Shown: positions 38,486-47,712, numbered from the stretch's first letter. The stretch is DNA of 64,000 nt from a bacterium (GCA_030430075.1 JAUIGN010000025.1:41277-105276), one strand, 5' to 3'. Made by a program: numbers and translations. The notes: generated from the letters alone by a model not told the origin.

Positions 38486-38555
38486 GCGTGCTAGTCCGCT
38501 CCCGTTGGTCGCTCAAACTTGACTCATTTGTAAAGCGAAACCTGATATAAGCCAT

Positions 38556-39809
38556 CTAGACCAGGCGGAGCTTCTGGCGTGCAAAGTCAATCGCGTCGCA
38601 GAGGGCATCAATGTCTGACTGACTCGTGTACACACCGAAGCTTGCCCGGACCGTCGCACTGACGCCCATCAGATCATGCAAGGGCATGGTGCAATGGTGC
38701 CCATGACGCACAAAGACGCCGCGCCGATCCAGCAGTTGCGCCAGGTCTTCCGGGTGCGCTCCTTCGATCGTGAAGCTGACGATCGCGCCCTTGTGGGGCG
38801 GCTCGGGGCCGTAAATCCGCAGGCCGGGCACTTCCAACAATCGCCGGTGGGCATACTCGGTCAAAGCCCGTTCGTGGTTTCCGATCGCCTCGAAGCCAAG
38901 CCCCTGCACATAGTCAATCGCGGCGCTCAACGCGACACATTGCGCGATCGGAGCCGTGCCGGCCTCGAACTTGGCCGGCGGCGGGGCCCACGTCGACTGG
39001 TCTTTCGTGACGCGTTCGATCATGTGGCCGCCGTACAGGAACGGATCCATGGCTTCCAGCAGTGCATGTTTGCCGTATAGCACGCCGATCCCACTCGGGC
39101 CGAACAGCTTGTGGCCGGAAAACGCCAGGAAATCCACATCGAGGTCGCGGACGTCGGTCACCTGGTGCGGCACGCTTTGGGCGCCGTCCACGACGATCAC
39201 CGCCCCCACCTGATGGGCCCGCTGTGCCAAGGCTTTGATGGGCGTGATCGTCCCGGTCACATTCGACATGGCCGTGACGGCGACCAGCTTCGTGCGGTCG
39301 GTCAGTACCTCATCCAGCCGTTCCATGTCCAACCGCAGGTCGCTGGTCAGCGGAATCATGCGACAGGTGGCACCTGCCTGGGCAGCCATTTGCTGCCAGG
39401 GAACAAAATTCGCATGATGTTCCAGTTCATTCAGCAGGATCTCGTCACCGGCCTGGAGATGCTTGCGTGCCCAACCGTAGGCCACGGTGTTGAGTGCCAT
39501 GGTCGAGCCGGAAGTGAAGATGATTTCGTCGGACCGATCGGCATTGATCAATTGCCGAACCTTGGCCCGCGTCAACTCCAGGCCATCGTCGACCTGAATC
39601 CCAAACCGGTAAACACCTCGATAGGCGTTGGCATAGTAGTTCTCGTAGACCTCGATCTCTTTATCGATCACCGCTTGTGGTTTTTGCGCGGAGGACGCGC
39701 TGTCCAGATAGACCAGCGGCAGCCCTTTGGGCAGCGGTCGAGCGAGGATGGGAAAGTCCTGCCGGACGGCTTCCACGTCGAGTCGAGATGCGGCGGCAGA
39801 ATCTGGCAT
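38556..39809 (-). CDS. sufS: SufS-type cysteine desulfurase
   Basis: The product has 417 residues from ATG 39809 (MPDSAAASRLDVEAVRQDFPIL). Class V PLP aminotransferase fold; it takes sulfur from cysteine as a persulfide for Fe-S cluster assembly. The PLP Lys is Lys234 in FSGHKLFGPSG, NELEHHANFVPWQ and VVDGAQSVPHQ contact PLP, and the persulfide Cys is Cys373 in RHGHHCTMPL (group II, short loop, hence needing SufE). SufE is encoded 90 bp upstream on the same strand, so the two form an operon and a sulfur relay. No sufBCD genes lie in this window. Confidence 0.96.
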   Translation of the reverse strand: MPDSAAASRLDVEAVRQDFPILARPLPKGLPLVYLDSASSAQKPQAVIDKEIEVYENYYANAYRGVYRFGIQVDDGLELTRAKVRQLINADRSDEIIFTSGSTMALNTVAYGWARKHLQAGDEILLNELEHHANFVPWQQMAAQAGATCRMIPLTSDLRLDMERLDEVLTDRTKLVAVTAMSNVTGTITPIKALAQRAHQVGAVIVVDGAQSVPHQVTDVRDLDVDFLAFSGHKLFGPSGIGVLYGKHALLEAMDPFLYGGHMIERVTKDQSTWAPPPAKFEAGTAPIAQCVALSAAIDYVQGLGFEAIGNHERALTEYAHRRLLEVPGLRIYGPEPPHKGAIVSFTIEGAHPEDLAQLLDRRGVFVRHGHHCTMPLHDLMGVSATVRASFGVYTSQSDIDALCDAIDFARQKLRLV

Positions 39810-39899
39810 GAGATCTCTTTTCCGATGGTCAAGCCGATGCGGCCGCTCACATTGGGGCGGCTCGCCCGGCAGCGGCACGAAGGCCTGCGGATCACGTTA

Positions 39900-40328
39900 C
39901 TACGCGGAAGCTTTGGCGATGTCTCGAATTCTTTCCACCATCCCAAATAGGCCGTTCCGCCGCTGCACGCTGAGGTGGCGTTCCAGACCCAGCCGGCCGA
40001 AGACCGCGTGCGGGTCGATGGCCAGGATCTGTTCGGCTGTCTTGCCGGAGTACATGGCGATCAGCACCGCGATCAGACCGTTGACAATGATGGCGTCACT
40101 GTTGGCAAGGATCTGAATTGCGCCGTGATCGTCAGGAGACGGTTCGGCAATCAGCCAGACGTTGCTCTGGCAGCCGTGGACCTTGTTTTCGTCGCAGATC
40201 GCGGCCGGCGGCAACTTTGGCAAGTCAAATCCGAGGTCGATCAGGTAGTCGCACTGGTCCTCCCAGTCACCCAGGTCGTCGAATTCCTCATAGAGTTCAT
40301 CCAGCGTCAAATCGGGTGTTGCTGACAC
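39900..40328 (-). CDS. sufE: SufE sulfur-acceptor protein
   Basis: The product has 142 residues, the family length. It accepts the persulfide from SufS and passes it to the SufBCD scaffold. The acceptor Cys is Cys53 in KVHGCQSNVWL, the conserved V-x-G-C-Q-S block. Further matches are LTLDELYEEFDDLGDWEDQCDYLIDLG at the start and GLIAVLIAMYSGKT, followed by the HLSVQRRNGLFGMVERI tail. It is upstream of sufS on the same strand, 90 bp apart. Confidence 0.96.
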   Translation of the reverse strand: MSATPDLTLDELYEEFDDLGDWEDQCDYLIDLGFDLPKLPPAAICDENKVHGCQSNVWLIAEPSPDDHGAIQILANSDAIIVNGLIAVLIAMYSGKTAEQILAIDPHAVFGRLGLERHLSVQRRNGLFGMVERIRDIAKASA

Positions 40329-40588
40329 GAGTCGGGCCTTCTCAGACGGGGACGGTCTACCCAGGAGGGGTGACTTGAATCGGGCGATCGAGGGCGGGCG
40401 GCGTGCGACGCGGTTGGCAAGCCCGAGCCTCAGCCCCCGCTCCCTGTTCGCTCATTCTAGGACCGGCCTCCCGGTTTTCCAAGGCGTGGCGCCAGCGCGA
40501 CGAGCACGCCATCCGGAGGTCATCCGAGACGTGCGGTGCCTGGTGCAACGCGGGCCACCGACCGCTTTTGGGCGGACGAGCGGGGCAG

Positions 40589-41548
40589 CTACCGCTTGCG
40601 CCAAAGTTGCGCATCGCGAATGCCGAGTCGCATTCGTGCTGGTTCAATTTCGGACCGAAAGCGCTTGGCGTCGACCGGGTAGCCGGCGGTCGGGCGGATC
40701 CCGGGCACCTGGTTCAACCAGAACGTATTGAAGCCGCTCATTGCCAATTCGCGCAAGTACTTGGAGAGCATCGATGCCAAGGCCGTGCAGAGGGCCGTTT
40801 CACCCCGCGCCGAAAAACGAATCTCACGCCGCTGACCGCCGTCTTGCCAGCGGTAGACGCTTTGCTGCCGGGATTCGGCCACGACGGTCGGGAGAATTGC
40901 GGGGAACACGGTTTGGAGGACCGGCGCGTACCGATTTCGCCCGCCGTGCTTGTCGCAGAGGATCACGGCCGGCTCGCCGTCCCAAGTCGCCAACTGTTCA
41001 CGCACGAGCTTCAGGGTCTCGAACGAAAGCGCGCCCCCTTTGGTGTCGAAACGATCGATCAGGGCGTTCAGACGTGGCGGGAAGATGGCCACCGACCGCA
41101 TGGCCAGCAGGCGAATGTCACACGTCGCCAGGTGTGAAGCAAAACGCCGGCCGCGCGCGACGATCTCGTCCAGGGCGGCGTCTTGAGGAACGGATGCCTG
41201 ATAGCCGTCGTACCACGGCAACTGATCACGCCAGGCGACACTCTGCGGCGCGAACGTCTGCCAGACGTCGTCCCACGTGCGAACTTCGGTTCCCAGGGTT
41301 ACCGCCGCGGCCAGGACGGACGTCTCCAAAGCGCCGAGTCCTCCGCCGGCTTGGTAAAGCGTTTTCGAGTCGGCAATCGGTAAGCCGGGGGACGCCGGGT
41401 CCGCGGACGCCTGTACACCGGCACCCAACAGTTCGTAAAAATCGGCCTCCAGCAGATCGGCCGGAACCTGCCACGTGGTTGCTGAAATGACCAGCGGGCC
41501 CAGGTTGGGGCCGTAGCCGGCTTCGTCAGTTCCAATCAAAATCGCCAC
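40589..41548 (-). CDS. Divergent type-2 RNase H (RNase HII/HIII-like) protein
   Basis: The product has 319 residues. It opens as RNase HII does: LIGTDEAGYGPNLGPLVISAT, with Asp8 and Glu9 in the DE pair, then IADSKTLY (compare DSKKLS). The third acid is Asp199 in VILCDKHGG and the fourth is Glu250 in SARGETALCTALASMLSKYLREL, which aligns with RNase HII KGDxxxxxIAAASILAKVTRD. The usual fourth Asp is thus Glu, giving a DEDE set as in RNase HIII. The GRG motif that senses the RNA-DNA junction is GYG. PTAGYPVDAKRF matches the C-terminal GYPT block. An insertion of roughly 100 residues separates the second and third blocks. It may cut RNA-DNA hybrids or have a new role. Upstream of sufE on the same strand, 260 bp apart. 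Confidence 0.78.
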   Translation of the reverse strand: MAILIGTDEAGYGPNLGPLVISATTWQVPADLLEADFYELLGAGVQASADPASPGLPIADSKTLYQAGGGLGALETSVLAAAVTLGTEVRTWDDVWQTFAPQSVAWRDQLPWYDGYQASVPQDAALDEIVARGRRFASHLATCDIRLLAMRSVAIFPPRLNALIDRFDTKGGALSFETLKLVREQLATWDGEPAVILCDKHGGRNRYAPVLQTVFPAILPTVVAESRQQSVYRWQDGGQRREIRFSARGETALCTALASMLSKYLRELAMSGFNTFWLNQVPGIRPTAGYPVDAKRFRSEIEPARMRLGIRDAQLWRKR

Positions 41549-41683
41549 GCCGCCCCGGCCCTTTCACGATCAATCCACCAGCCGCCAGCCAGGCAGCGTA
41601 CCACAACGGCAGATCGCCCGTTAGCCGCCGCGCCAGGCGGTCGCCCACTGGACGGGCCCGGCGGGGCAACCCATGATGGGTCG

Positions 41684-42523
41684 ATGAGACGACGGTCTGC
41701 AATTCAGACGATATGGTTCGTGCTGTCGGGGGTGGGACTGGCGGCGGTCGATGTCTATGTTGCCTACGGATCACACGCGATCAGGACCGACCCGTTTCGG
41801 CTCCTGGTGCTGTTGCAAAGCCAGCTCTGCCTGATCTTGTTCCTTGCCCAGTTCGCACGCCGGCGAAGCTGGGGTGGCTGTTTCGCCGCAGCAATGTTCG
41901 TAGCCCTGGTCGGCCTGGCGACCTGCCGGGTTGCGATGGATCATTTTCTGTTCCAACCGTCACTGGCGACCGCACTGGCGTCGGCGCTGTTGATGGTGGT
42001 CAGTTTTTCACTTCCCTGTTTCGTCTGCTTCGCCGCTGCCCGCTGGCGCACCGAGCGGCGGGTAACGCTTGCCTGGGCGACCGCCGATCGCCGACCGCAG
42101 TTTGGCCTGCGTCACCTGTTTGCCATCACCGCGGCCTGTGCCGTCGTCGCGTTCGCCGGGCGTCCGATTGTGCCGGCGAGCTTGGCGGGGCAGTCAGCGC
42201 TTGCCATCGATGGGGAAACGCTGGCGACGTTGGGGCTGCTCTGCCTGTTTCCAGGTTTGGCGGCCGGGCCCATGGCGTGGGCCACCATGCGACCTTCCTG
42301 GCGCGCCTGGTGGATCGTCCCCTGGCTGTCTTTGCTGATTGTCGCTGAAGTGATGGCCTTTACCTGGCTAAGTGGTCCGGCCACGATGGCGTCGGTGACG
42401 ATCGACGGACTGGTTGCCGTCGCGTCGAGTGCCGTGCCTGGCTATATCGAGCTGGCCCTGGGAATCGGGCTCACGTTCATAGCTGCCAGATTGGGCGGAG
42501 TCCGGCTGGTCGAAGGCGAATGA
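41684..42523 (+). CDS. Multipass membrane protein, planctomycete type
   Basis: The product has 279 residues, with about seven or eight hydrophobic segments (IQTIWFVLSGVGLAAVDVYVAY, LLVLLQSQLCLILFLAQF, FAAAMFVALVGLATC, ALASALLMVVSFSLPCFVCFAAA, AITAACAVVAFAG, TLGLLCLFPGLAAG, WWIVPWLSLLIVAEVMAFTWL). The RPQFGLRHLFAITAACAVV block in the middle is a recurrent motif of uncharacterised planctomycete membrane proteins (usually QFSLRxLL). No enzymatic motif is visible. It is divergent from the RNase H-like gene with a 135-bp gap. Function unknown. Confidence 0.82.
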   Translation: MRRRSAIQTIWFVLSGVGLAAVDVYVAYGSHAIRTDPFRLLVLLQSQLCLILFLAQFARRRSWGGCFAAAMFVALVGLATCRVAMDHFLFQPSLATALASALLMVVSFSLPCFVCFAAARWRTERRVTLAWATADRRPQFGLRHLFAITAACAVVAFAGRPIVPASLAGQSALAIDGETLATLGLLCLFPGLAAGPMAWATMRPSWRAWWIVPWLSLLIVAEVMAFTWLSGPATMASVTIDGLVAVASSAVPGYIELALGIGLTFIAARLGGVRLVEGE

Positions 42524-42548
42524 TCCGGCACGTGTTCTCCGCCCGGCT

Positions 42549-42598
42549 GCTCGGCGCGGGTCTCTGACCTCGCCGAAACCGCCGACCGAAGGTCTCCC
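42549..42598 (+). repeat. GGTCTC/GGAGACC dispersed repeat, copy C (single unit)
   Basis: GCTCGGCGCGGGTCTCTGAC, CTCGCCGAAACCGCCGACCG, then AAGGTCTCCC. It is the reverse complement of copy A with a few mismatches and lacks tandem expansion, so it may show the ancestral form. Confidence 0.85.
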
Positions 42599-42715
42599 GC
42601 CCCGCGATAGCCTTCGTCCCGGCAATCCGTCAAGGCCACGTTCGACAGATTCCGCGGGACGAACGTGCGGCAAGTTGTTGACGAACCGCTGCAAAACGAG
42701 AGGAGACCGCAATAC

Positions 42716-42732
42716 GTCATGCACAGCATGAC
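42716..42732. repeat. 17-bp palindrome GTCATGCNNNGCATGAC, site 2
   Basis: GTCATGC-ACA-GCATGAC, followed by CTACGGAAT. This is the inverted counterpart of the ATTCCGTA and CCGTAG sequence before site 1. Confidence 0.75.
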
Positions 42733-42841
42733 CTACGGAATCAGAGTAGAACGGCTGGGTCACTTCGCCAGGTGCTGCAGGTTCCAGACGGCGGCCACCT
42801 TCAGACCGTCATGGCTTACCCAGCCAGGCAGTGCGCGTTCC

Positions 42842-44224
42842 TTACTGCCACCAGACGGATTGCGTGGTCCGATTCGCGACGACCTCGTCGCGCACGCCGG
42901 CCAGGTCGGCGCTCTTGGTGACCTGGTCGGCAACCTGCCACGATTCCACTTGCACGCCGCCAGAGGCCGTCACGATCCACGATTTTCGTGTCCGCAGGAA
43001 GCTGACTTCCGGGGCGATCTGCTTGGCGGCATTGGACGCCGCCAGCTTTAGGGGGCTATCTTTGTCCGTCAAGATCGGTGCGCTTAGCCCGGCTTTCTCC
43101 CAAAGATGGTTCTTTTCGATGACGGCGGCAATCACGCACATATCCATCAGGTTTCGCAGCTCGCCGAAAATCACGTCGCTCGACGACAGTTCGTCGTACT
43201 TGTTGGTCATCAAGTCGGCCCAGCGCTGCGCGGGGGCGCTCTTCCGGCCGGTCCCAGTCACCGTCCCGTCCGCGGCGACGAAATCATCTTCGGTCATTGC
43301 CTGAACGCCCGGTCCCTGGAGCTGCCAGGAGAGACCGTCTTCGCTGGCCCGCAGCGGTTCGTAATTGCAAGCGAGCCACCAGCGGGGGTTCACGTTTCCG
43401 CCGCCCCGGCTGGTCTTCATCAAGTCAAGGTAACTGGGCAGGCCCTTGACCTTGGCTTCTTCCAGCTTCATGGCGATCCGTTTCATTCGGTAATCGGCCG
43501 CCACCAGGACACGGGCGAAGTGGCTGGTGGGGGGAACGCCCTTGATAGTTACTTTTTGCGGGCCAAAGGCCTGCTTCATCAGCGGTTCCAGCACCTGCGG
43601 ATTCAAGCGGCCCTTCGACCGTTGGGCGTCAAGCACCTTCTGCAGATTGCGGTAGCCTTCTTCGGTGGGATCGATCGAACAGGAGATGCCTTCGGTGCGG
43701 GCGGCGTGTACGTATCTCAGGGCGACCAGCAGGTCGTCCAACTGCAGCACCGGGCGCCCCGTGGTGACGCCGACGACGTTGGCCCGGTCATCGATCCGCC
43801 ACCCTTCGGCTGGGCCGGCGAGCAGAATATCGTTGGCCTCCTGGTCGACAAAGACGTATTCGATCCGCTGCAGCCCGGCCAGGAAGCGGACTTCATCCGG
43901 CAGATGCCCAAACCGATTCTTCATGGCGTCTTCGCAGGAAGCGGCCAGGCCGCGAAGTGAAACGACCCGCCGCTTGACCGGCATCACCATCTCATCGGGC
44001 GTGGCTTTGATTTCCTTCTTCAATTCGGCCAGGTGCAGCTTGAGGCCGTCACGGCTGGGAGGTCCAACCAGTCCCGAGACATCAATCGAGATACCGCCGA
44101 CCGCACTGCTGCGACCACCTCGGTGTCCGGCCCAGGCCACGCTAAGCTGGGAAACCACTAAGGCGGCGATCAACACGTTCGAGGTGATTCGCGTTAACCG
44201 GCGGGGGGAGGCGCTCGCGCCCAT
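42842..44224 (-). CDS. DUF1598 protein, secreted
   Basis: The product has 460 residues from ATG 44224, behind AAGGAG. It has a signal peptide (ITSNVLIAALVVSQLSVAWAG). The mature protein follows the DUF1598 pattern known from planctomycetes: RRVVSLRGLAASCEDAM, PDEVRFLAGLQRIEYVFVDQEANDILLAGPAEGWRIDDRANVVGVTTGRPVLQLDDLLVALR, CSIDPTEEG, FARVLVAADYRMKRIAM, and RWWLACNYEPLRASEDGLSWQLQGPGVQAMTE. Function is unknown. It is probably abundant, since a good promoter (44419-44447) lies about 195 bp upstream. It is convergent with the membrane protein gene. Confidence 0.88.
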   Translation of the reverse strand: MGASASPRRLTRITSNVLIAALVVSQLSVAWAGHRGGRSSAVGGISIDVSGLVGPPSRDGLKLHLAELKKEIKATPDEMVMPVKRRVVSLRGLAASCEDAMKNRFGHLPDEVRFLAGLQRIEYVFVDQEANDILLAGPAEGWRIDDRANVVGVTTGRPVLQLDDLLVALRYVHAARTEGISCSIDPTEEGYRNLQKVLDAQRSKGRLNPQVLEPLMKQAFGPQKVTIKGVPPTSHFARVLVAADYRMKRIAMKLEEAKVKGLPSYLDLMKTSRGGGNVNPRWWLACNYEPLRASEDGLSWQLQGPGVQAMTEDDFVAADGTVTGTGRKSAPAQRWADLMTNKYDELSSSDVIFGELRNLMDMCVIAAVIEKNHLWEKAGLSAPILTDKDSPLKLAASNAAKQIAPEVSFLRTRKSWIVTASGGVQVESWQVADQVTKSADLAGVRDEVVANRTTQSVWWQ

Positions 44225-44965
44225 AACAGGCTCCTTGTTGCGGTGCATTGCGTCCGCGCGGCCGCGCTGGTCAAGCGGCGGCACGGGGACACACCCGGAA
44301 GATTGTGGAGTAGGAAGCTCGTGGAGTAGGAAGATCTTCGAGAAGAAGATCATCGAGTAACAGCGGGCTCGCGCCCTGGTCGGAACCGCCCCAATCAGGC
44401 GCGGTCCAGCCTTAGCCTACAATAACCCTCGGAATTGTTTTTTTCAACAGAAACCTCGGTCGGCGCCGGGGAATCGCTTCGCGAGAGAATGGACACTAAC
44501 GTATTGGCCTGAATCCTCAAAGACGAACTTCGTCAGCAGCGCCGCCTGCCCCCAACTGACCGACCGCCGTGCCACGGCGGGAACGGAAACCCGGCCAGCC
44601 GTCTCCCGTGCTGCGGACGGCCCGTTGCGACGTCAAGCGGTCGCCGCCTGGTACCGAAGATCGCCGGCGGACCGGAAAACCATCCACCGACGTCAATCTG
44701 CCCGCCGGTCACCGCAGCTGGACCAGGCATGCCAGCCAGTTTGGCCTTCCGTCCCACCTCGCGCCGCCGCTCGGCTTTCCCCCACGATCTGGTCTTGCGA
44801 GTCCCGTTCGCGGCCGCAGTGCTGGATGGGCCGGCAGCCCTCGGCTGACAGGCTAACTTGTTCGCTCGACGAGCTTTGCGAGACTTCGCCCGGTTCTTCG
44901 GACGCGGCGAACGGCCTCCCTTGCGGTCCCCATGTCCGGGAGGATAAGGTGATAATAGTCTACCC
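44225..44965. other. Divergent intergenic region, 741 bp
   Basis: This separates the DUF1598 gene (leftward) and the sigma54 activator gene (rightward). It contains the leftward promoter at 44419-44447. The stretch 44500-44960 has overlapping frames on both strands rich in Arg/Pro/Gly, without motifs or ribosome-binding sites; I see no gene and no RNA in it. Confidence 0.5.
44419..44447 (-). promoter_or_regulatory. Putative sigma70-type promoter for DUF1598 gene
   Basis: On the minus strand TTGAAA (44447-44442) and TATTGT (44424-44419) are separated by exactly 17 bp. The A-tract downstream of the -35 box is unusually AT-rich for this GC-rich window. Confidence 0.55.
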
Positions 44966-46972
44966 ATGTTAGCCTATCTTGTGATCCGTGAAGGCACGAA
45001 GTGGACCGATGTGTTTCGGCTGACTGCCGGAAGGACCGTGACCATTGGACGTGCGTCGACCTGCCAGATCGTCATTAAAGACGAGCGGTGCAGCCGCAAC
45101 CACGGCGAGGTTTTCTCGTCCGGTGGGCAGTGGACGATTCGCGATCTTGAAAGCCGCAACGGGACGGTCGTCGGCGGAGAGCAGATCCGCGGCGACCATG
45201 TTCTCACGCCGGGCGACATCATTCGCATCGGCCATTGCCAGATGGCATTCGTCCACGATCTTTCCCAGGCCTTTGTCGGCGCCGACGACGCACCGCCGGT
45301 CGAGGAGGAGACAGTCAGTGGCGTGCCCCTGACAAATCTGAGTGATTCGCAGGTCTTGGACGACGCCTACGAGCCGACGACGATCACGCACCGCCGCGGG
45401 CAAACCCGCTACCTGCAGCGAAGTGCGCCGGTCGACGCGGCGCCGCCTAAGGTTGGTGCCTCGGCTGCCCAGTTGTGTCGTTTGGCATTCGAATTGGCCA
45501 ATCAGAAGAGTGTCGCCGAGGCGGCGAACCTGGCCTTGGATGGGCTCTTTGAGGGGACGAACGTCGATGCCGGCGGCATCCTTTTGGCCACCCGCGATGC
45601 CCGGCCCGAGCTGACCATCGACGAGATGGAGTTGATCGCGTCCAGAACCCGGGTCGAGTCCTCCTATCGCCGCGTGTCGGCATTCCTGGCGACGATGGTA
45701 CTTAAGGAGGGAGAAGCGGTCCTGGCACGGAACATCGAAGGGGACAGTTCGCTGGGCATTCGCGACAGTGCCGGCATCTTCTCAGCCACCAGCGTGATTT
45801 GTGCGCCGATCCGCCAGGAAGGGAAGGTGATTGGACTGGTCCACCTTTATGGGACCACCAACGAAGGGACGCTGGACGCCGACGATCTGGAGTTCACCCT
45901 GGCGGTCGCGGAAAATGTCGCCTTGGCACTCAAGAACCTCAGCCTGCAGCAGGCCTTGACCGAAGACCTTTCGGCCACGCGGTCCGAAGTGGTCGAGCTG
46001 CGGAAACAGTTGGGCACCCAAAGTGAGATCGTCGGTTCCAGCGCCATTATGAAGCAGGTCCAGGAGGAGGTCCTGCGGGCGGCGCCCAGTCGAGCCACCG
46101 TGTTGATTCAGGGCGAAAGCGGTGTCGGCAAGGAGCTCGTCGCGCGCGCCGTTCATTTCGCCAGCCCCCGCGCCAACGGGCCGTTTGTCTGCCTGAATTG
46201 CGCCGCACTTTCGGAGACGCTGTTGGAAAGCGAACTCTTCGGGCATGAGCGGGGTGCATTCACGGGGGCGACGGAACGCAAGATCGGCAAGTTCGAGGCG
46301 GCCGATCAGGGGACGTTGATGCTGGACGAGATCGGCGAAATGAGCCCGTCGATTCAAAGCAAATTCCTCCGCGTCCTGGAAGGACATCCGTTCGAGCGGG
46401 TCGGCGGAAGCAAGGCAATCAAAGTCGACGTGCGGGTCATCGCTGCGACCAATCGTGACTTGGAGCGGGCGGTCGGCGAGGGCAGTTTTCGCCGGGATCT
46501 TTTCTTTCGCCTGCATGTCGTCGGGATCCAGGTCCCGCCTCTTCGCAAACGTCCCGGAGATACCGTCGAGTTGGCCCATTTTTTCCTCGAGAAATTCAAC
46601 GAGGAAACCGGCCGCAAGTTGCAGGGCTTCACGCCCGCAGCACTCGAACTGATGCAGAACTACCGTTGGCCCGGCAACGTCCGCGAACTGCGAAACGTTG
46701 TCGAACGGGCCGTCCTGTTGACTCGCCACGAAATGGTTGGGGTGGACGATTTGACGTTGTCGAATCTCTCGACGGCCAGCGAGTCAGGCGAGTTTCAGTT
46801 TGACACCGGCAGCTACGAGCCGTCGACGCTGGCTGAGATGGAGCGGCGGCACGTCTCCGCGACGCTCAATTCGACCGGTTGGAACAAGAGCCGGGCCGCG
46901 GAAATCCTGGGCATCGAACGTTCGACCCTGGATCGGAAAATCAAGCGGTATGAACTCAAGGCAAAAGCCTGA
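44966..46972 (+). CDS. FHA-GAF-AAA+ sigma54-dependent transcriptional activator
   Basis: The product has 668 residues. An N-terminal FHA domain (about 20-95: TIGRASTCQIVIKDERCSRNHGEV, SRNGT) would bind phosphothreonine. A GAF domain follows (about 165-325), then the AAA+ sigma54-interaction domain with Walker A GESGVGKE (383-390), the sigma54-contacting loop GAFTGA (430-435), Walker B LMLDEIGE and the arginine finger region FRLHVVG. A Fis-type helix-turn-helix ends it (about 635-665: WNKSRAAEILGIERSTLDRKIKRY). There is no receiver domain, so input probably comes from a Ser/Thr kinase and a GAF ligand rather than from a histidine kinase. Target genes are unknown; no kinase gene is adjacent. 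Confidence 0.95.
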   Translation: MLAYLVIREGTKWTDVFRLTAGRTVTIGRASTCQIVIKDERCSRNHGEVFSSGGQWTIRDLESRNGTVVGGEQIRGDHVLTPGDIIRIGHCQMAFVHDLSQAFVGADDAPPVEEETVSGVPLTNLSDSQVLDDAYEPTTITHRRGQTRYLQRSAPVDAAPPKVGASAAQLCRLAFELANQKSVAEAANLALDGLFEGTNVDAGGILLATRDARPELTIDEMELIASRTRVESSYRRVSAFLATMVLKEGEAVLARNIEGDSSLGIRDSAGIFSATSVICAPIRQEGKVIGLVHLYGTTNEGTLDADDLEFTLAVAENVALALKNLSLQQALTEDLSATRSEVVELRKQLGTQSEIVGSSAIMKQVQEEVLRAAPSRATVLIQGESGVGKELVARAVHFASPRANGPFVCLNCAALSETLLESELFGHERGAFTGATERKIGKFEAADQGTLMLDEIGEMSPSIQSKFLRVLEGHPFERVGGSKAIKVDVRVIAATNRDLERAVGEGSFRRDLFFRLHVVGIQVPPLRKRPGDTVELAHFFLEKFNEETGRKLQGFTPAALELMQNYRWPGNVRELRNVVERAVLLTRHEMVGVDDLTLSNLSTASESGEFQFDTGSYEPSTLAEMERRHVSATLNSTGWNKSRAAEILGIERSTLDRKIKRYELKAKA

Positions 46973-47028
46973 CCCGCGGCAGGCGTCATCCCGGTTGTTG
47001 CGCGGCCGCCACCGCCCCGCGTTCGGCC

Positions 47029-47712
47029 TCAGCGATCATGTCGCCGGTAGGCCCGCGCCAGCCGTTCCAGGGGAACGCCCCCGTCGTACGCGGTCACCAG
47101 GGCCCAATTGCGCACGGTCTGGCGGACGATTCCGTGACGTTGCCAGCGCCGTGGATCGACGTGCAGCGGGCCGGGCAGTAGCTGCGGCCGGCGATTGCGG
47201 CGCAACGCCCGCATCAGGATCAGGTCTTCCATCAAGGGGACCACGGGGAACCCGCCCGCTTCCCAAAATGCCTCGCGGCGGATGAAGATCCCTTGATCAC
47301 CGTACGGAAGGCCGCGCCGGCGGACGCGCCAGGCATTGCCCCATTCCAGCCAACGGTAGCCGCGGCCGGTGGCAGCAATCCGTTGCTCGAACGCCCCATG
47401 CCCGGGCCCTCCGTCGCCACCCATGACGCGGCGAATCTGGTCGACGCCGCCGGGCTCCAGCCAGGTGTCGGCATGCAGAAACAGGAGCACATCGCCCGCG
47501 GCCTGCTCGGCCCCCCGATTCTGCTGAACGGCGCGTCCCGGCGGGCAACTCAGGAACCGGCAGTCCAGCCCGGCGGCAACCTCAGGCGTCGCATCGGTGC
47601 TGCCCCCATCGGCCACGATCACCTCCTGGGCACCGGCCGACCACGCGCGCTGTATGGCGTTGCCGATCCGCGGTCCTTCGTTGAGGGCTGGAATGATGAT
47701 CGAGACATCCAC
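47029..47712 (-). CDS. Family 2 glycosyltransferase (TIGR04283-like)
   Basis: About 227 residues from GTG 47712 (VDVSIIIPALNEGPRI); the open frame extends to 47946, but that extension is not GT-like. TGAGG lies upstream of the GTG. GT-A features: SIIIPALNE, VIVADGGSTDATPEVA, the donor-binding HADT in LFLHADTWLEPGG, GDQGIFIRREAFWEAGGFP and PLMEDLILMRALRR. This matches the short GT2 subgroup TIGR04283, often annotated as arsenosugar-type glycosyltransferase. Cytosolic. It is convergent with the sigma54 activator (56-bp gap). The usual TIGR04282 partner gene is not visible here. The start codon is uncertain. Confidence 0.83.
   Translation of the reverse strand: MDVSIIIPALNEGPRIGNAIQRAWSAGAQEVIVADGGSTDATPEVAAGLDCRFLSCPPGRAVQQNRGAEQAAGDVLLFLHADTWLEPGGVDQIRRVMGGDGGPGHGAFEQRIAATGRGYRWLEWGNAWRVRRRGLPYGDQGIFIRREAFWEAGGFPVVPLMEDLILMRALRRNRRPQLLPGPLHVDPRRWQRHGIVRQTVRNWALVTAYDGGVPLERLARAYRRHDR

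Larger units (their letters stand above)
42524..42841. other. Intergenic region with two repeat families
   Basis: This 318-bp convergent gap contains the GGTCTC-family core (42549-42598) and a 17-bp palindrome (42716-42732), the same two families that neighbour each other at 4921-5106. Nothing else was recognised. Confidence 0.6.

Noticed and set aside
38519..38551. TTGACT and TATAAG resembling a promoter
   Set aside because: The spacing is 21 bp and no plus-strand gene follows; it lies at the 3' end of sufS.
44533..44967. Minus-strand frame of 144 codons in the gap before the sigma54 activator
   Set aside because: Arg/Pro/Gly-rich with no motif, no ribosome-binding site and competing frames on the other strand.
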